Part shown: piece by piece, positions 58,209 through 64,000 of the stretch | Layout: each line of letters starts with the position of its first letter | Position numbering within the stretch: position 1 is the first letter of the stretch | DNA from: Bacillus kwashiorkori | Lineage (GTDB): Bacteria > Bacillota > Bacilli > Bacillales > Caldibacillaceae | NCBI RefSeq assembly: GCF_001375515.1 | Contig: NZ_CTDX01000015.1 | Span: forward strand, 453,566 to 517,565 | Length of the DNA stretch: 64,000 bases | Direction: 5' to 3' | Notes under the pieces: generated by a model | What the model was told of the DNA's origin: nothing | The model's input: the letters and a program-made list of their open reading frames with translations, nothing else | Database searches by the model: none | Program-made: the position numbers and the translations under genes

Positions 58209-58257
58209 CTCCCACTTCAAGGAACGAGAAGGGCGTAGCCCAGTGAGTAAGTGGGAG
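58209..58257. repeat. Subterminal hairpin at the left end of the IS
   Basis: Perfect 9-base arms CTCCCACTT (58209-58217) and AAGTGGGAG (58249-58257) enclose an inner GGGC-gta-GCCC hairpin (58231-58241). IS200/IS605 elements carry such hairpins for strand recognition. It also lies just 3' of the minus-strand RHH gene. Confidence 0.7.
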
Positions 58258-58279
58258 ATGAATGTCGGTAGGCGTTAGC

Positions 58280-58423
58280 CTAAGCTTGCTTTTTAAGATA
58301 TTCTGCTACTAATTTTTCAATAATCTTACTTGCGTCTGTACCTTCTTTAACAGCTTGCATTTTAAGTTGTTGAATAATGTTTTCGTCTAAAGAGGTAGTA
58401 AATTTTTTTCTAGCCATTGGCAT
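58280..58423 (-). CDS. Ribbon-helix-helix DNA-binding protein, divergent from tnpB
   Basis: A 47-codon frame (45 from the third ATG). The peptide MARKKFTTSLDENIIQQLK then AVKEGTDASKIIEKLVAEYLKK has the RHH pattern: a short beta strand RKKFTTSL, helix, turn G-T-D, second helix. AAGGAG lies five bases before ATG 58423. It is divergent from tnpB with a 60-base spacer that holds an inverted repeat inside the tnpB promoter. By analogy with other small RHH proteins it is likely a dimeric repressor of itself and tnpB; this is inferred. Confidence 0.75.
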   Translation of the reverse strand: MPMARKKFTTSLDENIIQQLKMQAVKEGTDASKIIEKLVAEYLKKQA

Positions 58424-58431
58424 CATTCTCC

Positions 58432-58460
58432 TTGTAACAATACGTATTCACGTATATAAT
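58432..58460 (+). promoter_or_regulatory. tnpB promoter with inverted repeat in the spacer
   Basis: TTGTAA (58432-58437), 17 bases, TATAAT (58455-58460). The spacer contains TACGT-attc-ACGTA (58441-58454), ending directly at the -10 box. A dimeric RHH repressor bound there would block RNA polymerase. AAGGAGGTGA follows before the tnpB ATG. Confidence 0.65.
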
Positions 58461-58483
58461 AACAGTTAAGGAGGTGAAAATCA

Positions 58484-59608
58484 ATGCTAGTAAATAAAGC
58501 ATATAAATTCAGAATCTACCCAAACAAAAAACAAGTTGAACTAATTAATAAGACGATTGGTTGTGCAAGGTTCGTATTCAACTTCTTTTTAGGCAAACAG
58601 AAAGACAAAGATGCTTACTGGTACATCGTGGAGGAAATGGTTCAAAACGGTCAGCTTCAATCGAATAACTGGAAAGGTGAATACCTTAACAAGTACCAAA
58701 CCGTAAAAGAACTTCCTAACCTAAAGAAACAGTATACCTTCCTGAAAGAAGTCGATAGTATTGCTTTGCAGAAATCTGTTGAAAATCTAGCAGATTCTTT
58801 TGACAGGTACTATAAAAAGCAGAATAAATATCCATGCTTCAAGTCTAAGAAAAATCCTGTCCAGTCTTACACGACAAAGCACACGAACGGAAATATTGCT
58901 ATTGAAGGTAATTATGTTAAGCTACCAAAACTCGGTCTTGTTCGCTTTGCTAAAAGTCGTGAAGTGGAAGGAAAAATCTTAAACGCAACAATTAGACGAA
59001 ATCCTTCAGGCAAATACTTTGTCTCTATCGGAACAGAAGTTGAAGTTTCTCAACTTCCAAAAACAAACTCTGCTATTGGGATAGATGTCGGACTCAAAGA
59101 CTTTGCTATTCTATCAGACGGCACAACTTACTCGAATCCTAAATTCTTCCGTTCACTGGAAAAAAAGTTAGCCAAAGCACAACGTATCATGAGTAGACGT
59201 ACTATAGGTGGTTCAAACTGGTATAAAGCAAAAATCAAAGTCGCCCGTATTCATGAAAAAATTACAAATGCGAGAAAAGATCACTTGGATAAAATCTCCA
59301 CTGAAATTGTCAAAAACCACGACATAATCGGGATGGAAGATTTGTCTGTCAGTAATATGCTAAAAAATCATAACCTTGCTAAAGCCATTAGCGAAGTATC
59401 ATGGTCACAGTTCAAAACGATGATTGAATACAAAGCAAAATGGTATGGAAAACAAGTCGTAACAGTCGCAAAAAACTTTCCATCCAGTCAACTTTGTTCA
59501 TGCTGTGGCTATCAACACAAAGACGTTAAAAATCTCGGACTGCGTGAATGGGAATGTCCAAAGTGCCGTACCCATCATAATCGAGTTATATTTGTAATAA
59601 GAGGATAA
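58484..59608 (+). pseudogene. tnpB: TnpB RNA-guided nuclease gene, 5' part, interrupted by the Tn554-like element
   Basis: TnpB/OrfB of the IS605 family. The N-terminal part ([21 protein letters not shown]), RuvC-I aspartate in [12 protein letters not shown] (near residue 200), RuvC-II glutamate in IIGMEDLSV (near 284) and the zinc finger CSCCG ... CPKC are intact. From codon 368 the frame leaves TnpB and runs seven codons into the transposon, replacing the expected N-R-D-I-N-A with N-R-V-I-F-V. The true 3' part lies at 63936-64000. As it stands the protein lacks the third catalytic aspartate and should not cut DNA. Confidence 0.88.
59579..59585 (+). repeat. Left copy of the 7-base direct repeat flanking the Tn554-like element
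   Basis: AATCGAG, identical to 63929-63935. In tnpB it encodes N, R and the first base of D. One copy belongs to tnpB; the other is the duplicate at the far junction. Confidence 0.85.
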
Positions 59609-59650
59609 TACTTTAATAGTTAAGGAGAACAGTAAATATAAGGGGTTAAA

Positions 59651-59725
59651 CTTGTTTAATATATTAAGTATGTAAGTCTTATTTTTTAGCATAGTTAAAT
59701 TATTATATATTTAATATATTAAGTA
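59651..59725 (+). repeat. Repeated palindromic motif in the left end of the Tn554-like element
   Basis: The 16-base block TTTAATATATTAAGTA occurs at 59655-59670 and 59710-59725, with a 55-base period. Its core TTAATATATTAA is palindromic. A near copy in the same orientation lies in the right end (63850-63869). These are probable recombinase binding sites. The gap 59609-59796 holds no gene. Confidence 0.6.
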
Positions 59726-59796
59726 AGTATAACTATTTATAATATAGGATTTATAACATAATTAATGTTAATGAAGTAAGGAGGGGGACATATAGC

Positions 59797-60954
59797 ATGA
59801 GGGTTGAGAAAGTACGGGATAAAGATGGAAAGGTAATTAACTACATATTGGTGGGGGATGATTTCCAAGAAGTAAAAGTTGTATCGGATTTTATTGCTTA
59901 TTTAAGGGTAAAGAACTATTCTCCTAATACTTTGAAAAACTATATATATGATTTGAGATATTACTTTGAATACTTAGAGGTAATACAAAAAAGTCATAAG
60001 GAAATAAGACCAAAGGATTTAGTAGATTTCATTAGTTATTTGAAAGAAAAGCCAGCAAGAGGGAAACCAAGTAATGTGATCACTATTCAAGATATTGCAA
60101 AAGGACATAAAAAGACAGGAACGCTATCAGCAAGTACAATTAACCGCATATTAGCATGTATCTCATCATTTTATGATTGGGTGATGTTAAATGATGATGG
60201 CTATGAGGGCAACCCCCTCCCCTACGTTTTAGATTATAAGACTGGTCCTATCACTGATAGCTTCAAAGGGTTTTTGTCATTCGTCAATAAAGGAAACCAA
60301 GCAAAGTCAAGATTCTTGAAAGTTAAAGCCCCTAAGCAATTGCCGAGACCAGTTTCAACCGATAAAACGAAGTTGATCTTACAATCATTAAAAACATATC
60401 GTGATAAAGCTATTTTACTTTTATCTTTACAAGGTGGATTAAGAATTGGAGAAATTTTAGGTATCACTTTTGAAGACATTAATTTTCGTAAGCGTGAGAT
60501 AACCGTAAGGTTTCGTGAAGATAACCCTAATGGTTCAAGGGTAAAAAGTAGCAAGGATCGTGTTGTACAACTATACGAACAAGAAGCATTGAATTGTTTA
60601 AATGATTATATTTTGTATGAGCGACCTGACAGTGATTCGGAATATATCTTTTTATCAGGAAAAGGAAAAACAAAGGGACTCCCTCTCTCCTATCAAGGAA
60701 TTAATACTATTTTTAATTATCACTGCAAGAAATTAGGCTTAAAGGTGGAAGGAAAAGGAACAGAGCTAACATTACATGCCTTTCGGCATACACATGCGAC
60801 AAAAATGTATGAAGGCGGAATGAGTCTACTTAGTTTACAGAAAAGGTTAGGACACTCCTCACCGCAGTCTACACAGATTTATACCAAAGTTTCAGATAAT
60901 CAAGTTAAGGAGGAGTATAAACGTGTCATCGATACTAATTCAGAAACAGAATGA
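59797..60954 (+). CDS. tnpA: Tn554-type tyrosine recombinase TnpA
   Basis: 385-residue phage-integrase-family recombinase. The N-terminal SAM-like DNA-binding domain (SDFIAYLRVKNYSPNTLKNYIYDLRYYFEYL) is followed by the catalytic domain with the arginine in GGLRIGEIL, the H-x-x-R in LHAFRHTHAT, the histidine of LGHSSPQST and the tyrosine in TQIYTKV. The length matches Tn554 TnpA (361). GGAGGGGG precedes the ATG. It overlaps the next gene by 32 bases. Confidence 0.9.
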   Translation: MRVEKVRDKDGKVINYILVGDDFQEVKVVSDFIAYLRVKNYSPNTLKNYIYDLRYYFEYLEVIQKSHKEIRPKDLVDFISYLKEKPARGKPSNVITIQDIAKGHKKTGTLSASTINRILACISSFYDWVMLNDDGYEGNPLPYVLDYKTGPITDSFKGFLSFVNKGNQAKSRFLKVKAPKQLPRPVSTDKTKLILQSLKTYRDKAILLLSLQGGLRIGEILGITFEDINFRKREITVRFREDNPNGSRVKSSKDRVVQLYEQEALNCLNDYILYERPDSDSEYIFLSGKGKTKGLPLSYQGINTIFNYHCKKLGLKVEGKGTELTLHAFRHTHATKMYEGGMSLLSLQKRLGHSSPQSTQIYTKVSDNQVKEEYKRVIDTNSETE

Positions 60955-62956
60955 TTCTGTATTTGAGGAAAGTGGGCATTTGAAACAAGATGTGTTTGAA
61001 AACATATTGGCTAATACAAACCGTAGTGAAACATCAATAAAAAACATGATGTACGTTTATCGGAATTTTAAAAAGACGTATCCTGCCTTAGAAGACTGGT
61101 ATAAAGAAGATATGAAAGTTCGTATATCCAATTCTCATGAAAGAAATTTATGTTATAGAGCAAGGATTTATATATATTGTTTAGCATTAAATGGTGTTAA
61201 ATTGGATTATGATTATTTATTTTCAATTAGTGGTACCGATGGATATTCCACACTGTCTAAACAATTAAATATTGATCATGGGATAAATGAATTGGAGGTT
61301 GTTGGTCGGAGATTAGGGTACAGTAAATTTGCAGTAAGTAGTACATTAATATGGTCTTTTTATCGTATCTTAATGTATACAGGTAAGAAACATTATTCTC
61401 AAATTACAATCGAAGATATTAAATATTTCAAAGCTAAGGCAATTGAATATTGTCATAGTGAGGGTCGCAAACTATTTTGGGGAGAAAAATATTCAAATAA
61501 GAATCTCCGAGATAGATTTTCGGGTTCCAGTTACATTTTGCATTTATTACTATATTCTCTCGGAATTGTAAATGAAGAACCTAAAAAGGAACATTCCAGA
61601 GTTAAAAAGATTGATAGAGATTTAAAGCACATAAAACATCAGCAAATAGCGGATGCAGTAACAAGATATTTTAAACAGTGCAAAAATTTCAAAGAGGATT
61701 CGACCATACAAAATAAGTTTATACATATTCATAAATTTATTTCTTGGCTTGAAAGTAATTATTCAGAAATTTACAATTTATCACAAGTCAATCGACAGAT
61801 TGTCGAGGAGTATATGTCCTTTCTTAAAGAACATGGCTCTGATAAATGGGGAAAACCTTATTCAGCCAACGCTTTAGTAGGCTATATTTCTTCGTTAAAA
61901 GTGTTTTTTGACGAGACCTTGGCATGGGATTATAAAGATGTTCCTCAGAGGAAAATAATGTTTAACTATGACCTGCCAAAACGCCCAAAGGCATTACCAA
62001 GATATATTCCAGAACAAGATTTAAAGAAACTAATGGATGCAGTAAAAAAATTAGAATGCCCTTATCAGCGTAACGCAATCATTATTTTAAGATGGACAGG
62101 GGCAAGACGAGAAGAAATTCAACGACTGGAAGTGAATGCTTTAGATTATTACTCTGATGGCACTCCTAAACTACTAATCCCTATAGGAAAAACAAATCGT
62201 GCAAGATGGGTTCCGATTAACAAAGAAGCTGAAATAGCTTTTAAGGAACTATTAACACTCCGAGAAAATACAGGAAATCTAAAGGGTTTAGTTGATAGGA
62301 AAACGAAGAAAATAACAGATTACTTGTTTATGAGAAGAAACCAAAGAATTTCAATTACTTATCTATTTCAAGAAGGCTTAGAAACAGCTTGTACAACAGC
62401 AAATTTGCTTACCGATGAAGGTAAAGCAAAATATACGTCACACCAGTTTAGACATACAATTGGGACGACAATGGCCAATAAAGGTGCTTCCCTCCCAACA
62501 ATAATGAAAATGCTTGGTCATGAATCACCAGAAATGAGTTTAACATACGCAACTGTTTTTGATGAGACCGTTAAAGATGAATATGAAAAGTCTATAAGCA
62601 ATAATAAAGATATTGCGGGTGGAGAATATGCCGATGCCCTCAAAAAGAATGATTTAAACCAAGAAGAAGTTGACTGGATAAAGGCTAATTTCCATAAAAC
62701 GTATTTGATTATGGGTCACTGCTTCCATCATACAAAAGAACCAATGTGTGATTTTGCGGATGCATGTTATTTTTGCCCGAAGTATGTTACAACCAAAGAA
62801 CACATTCCCCTTTTACAACAAAAATATGAAACTGAGTTACAATTAATAGACGATGCGGACCAACGAGGTTGGGATCGAGAAACAGCAAGACATAAACGTG
62901 TAGCAGAACGTGTAAAAGAAATTTTAAGCGATTTGGGGGCGGTTATTAATGCCTAA
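60923..62956 (+). CDS. tnpB: Tn554-type tyrosine recombinase TnpB
   Basis: 677-residue recombinase, second of the Tn554 pair (630 in Tn554). The integrase core lies in the second half: TGARREEIQRLE (R), SHQFRHTIGT (H-x-x-R), LGHESPEMSLTYATV (H and Y). A cysteine/histidine-rich tail follows (HCFHHTKEPMCDFADACYFCPKY), perhaps a zinc site. GTG start with AAGGAGGAG in front, inside the end of tnpA. Not to be confused with the IS605 TnpB nuclease interrupted by this element. Confidence 0.9.
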   Translation: MSSILIQKQNDSVFEESGHLKQDVFENILANTNRSETSIKNMMYVYRNFKKTYPALEDWYKEDMKVRISNSHERNLCYRARIYIYCLALNGVKLDYDYLFSISGTDGYSTLSKQLNIDHGINELEVVGRRLGYSKFAVSSTLIWSFYRILMYTGKKHYSQITIEDIKYFKAKAIEYCHSEGRKLFWGEKYSNKNLRDRFSGSSYILHLLLYSLGIVNEEPKKEHSRVKKIDRDLKHIKHQQIADAVTRYFKQCKNFKEDSTIQNKFIHIHKFISWLESNYSEIYNLSQVNRQIVEEYMSFLKEHGSDKWGKPYSANALVGYISSLKVFFDETLAWDYKDVPQRKIMFNYDLPKRPKALPRYIPEQDLKKLMDAVKKLECPYQRNAIIILRWTGARREEIQRLEVNALDYYSDGTPKLLIPIGKTNRARWVPINKEAEIAFKELLTLRENTGNLKGLVDRKTKKITDYLFMRRNQRISITYLFQEGLETACTTANLLTDEGKAKYTSHQFRHTIGTTMANKGASLPTIMKMLGHESPEMSLTYATVFDETVKDEYEKSISNNKDIAGGEYADALKKNDLNQEEVDWIKANFHKTYLIMGHCFHHTKEPMCDFADACYFCPKYVTTKEHIPLLQQKYETELQLIDDADQRGWDRETARHKRVAERVKEILSDLGAVINA

Positions 62957-63341
62957 CTACAATCCCCCTCAGACTGGATTAAATCGTTACAGAGAGCAAA
63001 AAAGGGCAGAAACAGAGCATAAAATTAAGACCGCTTTTGAATCTCTAAAAAAGGGGAAAAAAGAAGTCAATATAAACGCAGTAGCAAAAAAGGCAGGAGT
63101 GTCTACTGTAACAGTTTATAAATATACAGAGTTAGCAGAACAGATCAAAAAATATCGGGATAAACCAGCGTCTCCAAGAGTAAAAAAACGGCAAAATACT
63201 ACATTAGCTCAATTAGAGGTTATAAATCAGGGATTGGTACGAAAGATCGAAGAGCTTACAAAAGAGAATGAGTGGCTAAAGAAACGTATTGAAATACAAA
63301 ATGGCGAAATTCAAGAAATGAAATACAAATTAAAAGGTTAG
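62949..63341 (+). CDS. tnpC: Tn554-type accessory protein TnpC
   Basis: 130-residue protein (125 in Tn554; DUF6262 type). The first half has a helix-turn-helix (INAVAKKAGVSTVTVYKY), the second half a coiled coil (LVRKIEELTKENEWLKKRI). It starts inside the last codons of the large recombinase, with GGGGGCGG in front. In Tn554 TnpC affects transposition efficiency and orientation but is not strictly essential. Confidence 0.88.
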   Translation: MPNYNPPQTGLNRYREQKRAETEHKIKTAFESLKKGKKEVNINAVAKKAGVSTVTVYKYTELAEQIKKYRDKPASPRVKKRQNTTLAQLEVINQGLVRKIEELTKENEWLKKRIEIQNGEIQEMKYKLKG

Positions 63342-63350
63342 TGGGATGAT

Positions 63351-63758
63351 ATGAAAATGAACATTGAACAGAAACTTTATCAATCAGCAATAGATTTGAT
63401 AGAAAAGAGATACCCTTCTGGTTGGGGTGGAGCTGCGGCTATGTACACTGAGGATGGTCAAATTTTAACCAGTATAGCACCAGAAGTTATCAATGCTTCA
63501 ACTGAATTATGTATTGAAACGGGTGCAATTCTTGAGGCACATAAAATTAATATAAAAGTTACTCATACTATCTGTGTTGTTAGAGAAGATGAACACTCTG
63601 AATTTACAATTTTAACGCCTTGTGGTGTATGTCAAGAAAGGCTGTTTTATTGGGGAGAAAATGTAAAAGCAGCTGTAACTAACCAAGATGGTAGACTGGA
63701 ATATAAAACATTAAAGGAAATCCAACCATATCATTGGCATAAAGCCTATGACAAGTAA
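63351..63758 (+). CDS. Blasticidin/cytidine deaminase-like protein, transposon cargo
   Basis: 135-residue zinc deaminase fold. The zinc site appears as STELCIETGAIL (C-x-E in place of the common H/C-A-E) and TPCGVCQERLFYWG (P-C-x-x-C). The N-terminal SGWGGAAAMYTEDGQIL strand fits the cytidine deaminase/blasticidin deaminase group, though alanine is isoleucine in the C-A-E motif. As the only cargo of the Tn554-like element it may confer resistance to a nucleoside antibiotic. The start context (GGGATGAT) is weak. The substrate cannot be told from sequence. Confidence 0.7.
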   Translation: MKMNIEQKLYQSAIDLIEKRYPSGWGGAAAMYTEDGQILTSIAPEVINASTELCIETGAILEAHKINIKVTHTICVVREDEHSEFTILTPCGVCQERLFYWGENVKAAVTNQDGRLEYKTLKEIQPYHWHKAYDK

Positions 63759-63837
63759 TTGTTAAATCAGCTCATAGGAGAAAGTTTATTATTGTATCAA
63801 CGGATGTTTACGTTAATAAGAAGTAAAGAAATCAAAT

Positions 63838-63879
63838 AGTTGTATGTAACTTGATTAGTATATTAAGTTACATACAACT
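63838..63879. repeat. Perfect 15-base inverted repeat near the right end of the Tn554-like element
   Basis: AGTTGTATGTAACTT (63838-63852) and AAGTTACATACAACT (63865-63879) with a 12-base loop, overlapping the right-end copy of the TATATTAAGT motif. There is no T run, so it is more likely a recombinase or host-factor site than a terminator. Confidence 0.6.
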
Positions 63880-63928
63880 CAATAAATAATATTAAGGGAT
63901 TCAAAGAAAATACTTGATTAAATATATA

Positions 63929-63935
63929 AATCGAG
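63929..63935 (+). repeat. Right copy of the 7-base direct repeat flanking the Tn554-like element
   Basis: AATCGAG, identical to 59579-59585, directly before the rest of tnpB. Confidence 0.85.
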
Positions 63936-64000
63936 ATATTAACGCAGGAAAAAATCTAAAAAATGAAGCCATAAGACTTCTAACCGTTGGAATGACGGGG
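63936..64000 (+). pseudogene. tnpB: 3' part of the interrupted IS605-type tnpB (cut by window end)
   Basis: Read in frame with the right-hand AATCGAG, the sequence gives N-R-D-I-N-A-G-K-N-L-K-N-E-A and then IRLLTVGMTG, the ordinary C-terminus of TnpB with the RuvC-III motif. The D codon is G from the repeat plus AT from here. It continues past the window, where the omega RNA and right end would be expected. Confidence 0.88.

Larger units (their letters stand above)
59586..63935 (+). mobile_element. Tn554-family transposon (about 4.35 kb) with deaminase cargo
   Basis: It contains three overlapping recombination genes in the Tn554 order (two tyrosine recombinases of 385 and 677 residues and a 130-residue TnpC), one cargo gene and non-coding ends. 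The boundaries are set by the AATCGAG repeat. Joining 59585 to 63936 restores the tnpB frame. Tn554 elements use recombinases rather than DDE transposases and insert at preferred sites, usually radC; here the site is in tnpB. Confidence 0.85.
58191..64000 (+). mobile_element. IS605/IS1341-type element with RHH gene and tnpB, interrupted by a Tn554-like transposon
   Basis: The element starts near 58191, just after TTTAT, which is a plausible target-adjacent motif for this family. It contains a subterminal hairpin, a divergent ribbon-helix-helix gene in the place where tnpA often lies, and a tnpB. The tnpB is split by a Tn554-like insertion, and its 3' codons resume at 63936 and run off the window, so the right end and any omega RNA are not visible. 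No Y1 transposase (tnpA) gene is present in the visible part. Confidence 0.7.

Noticed and set aside
58087..58278. 63-codon open frame as a complete gene
   Set aside because: It starts inside the hydrophobic core of a signal peptide without a ribosome binding site, and its second half is IS left-end DNA. It is a chimera of a gene fragment and the element end.
58484..59608. Calling the TnpB a naturally evolved nuclease-dead repressor (TldR)
   Set aside because: The missing RuvC-III motif is found intact at 63935-64000 beyond the Tn554-like element, so the loss is due to insertion.

Overview
The window comes from a low-GC, endospore-forming Gram-positive bacterium of the Bacillaceae. Evidence for this is the AT-rich composition, AAGGAGG-type ribosome binding sites, frequent TTG/GTG starts, sporulation genes (yunB, yutH), and gene order that largely follows the yus-yur-yun-yut-yum-yui part of the Bacillus subtilis chromosome. 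The species cannot be fixed from this sequence. The left edge cuts an acyl-CoA dehydrogenase gene. The right edge lies inside the 3' part of an interrupted IS605-type tnpB.

Region 1 (1-2763) is ordinary yus synteny: fadE/yusJ, yusI, gcvH, yusF. Region 2 (2809-25908) is the main accessory block. A TcaA-like membrane protein gene diverges from a complete Gram-positive Tad (tight adherence, type IVc pilus) locus: tadZ, tadA, tadB, tadC, a 59-codon Flp pilin gene, two TadE-like minor pilins, a large TadG-like protein, a lipoprotein, and the prepilin peptidase TadV. A Ser/Thr signalling trio follows (FHA protein, PP2C phosphatase, protein kinase). After yusE, an MFS exporter gene and yusD comes a second cassette that repeats only the surface parts (TadE-like, TadG-like, lipoprotein, TadE-like) plus an unrecognised membrane-anchored protein, with no motor. 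The two cassettes have similar upstream regions (TTGACT / TATAAT promoters and a shared AT-rich motif), so they are probably co-regulated and may supply alternative tips or substrates to one Tad motor.

Region 3 (25909-57730) is housekeeping. It holds a SAM-riboswitch methionine ABC transporter (metN-metI-metQ), yurZ and the sufCDSUB iron-sulphur operon. Then come yunD-yunC-yunB, a lysine-riboswitch-controlled NhaC-family transporter, and an NSS transporter with its 34-codon MetS-like small subunit. The rest is lytH, yutD, small unknowns, yutE, yutF, yutG, yutH, a D-2-hydroxyacid dehydrogenase, yutI, yuzD, yutJ, yuzB, an A-type Fe-S carrier, yumC, a type II NADH dehydrogenase, yuiB, yuiC and pepA. 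Many convergent pairs share clear bidirectional terminators.

Region 4 (57731-64000) is a nested set of mobile elements. A secreted-protein gene is cut after about 43 codons by an IS605/IS1341-type element. That element carries a tnpB and a divergent 47-codon ribbon-helix-helix gene, with an inverted repeat between the -35 and -10 of the tnpB promoter. The tnpB is itself split by a 4.35-kb Tn554-family transposon (three recombination genes plus a blasticidin/cytidine-deaminase-like cargo gene). The Tn554-like element sits exactly inside the codon for an aspartate of the RuvC-III motif and is flanked by AATCGAG on both sides. Joining the two flanks restores the TnpB reading frame and the N-R-D-I-N-A motif.
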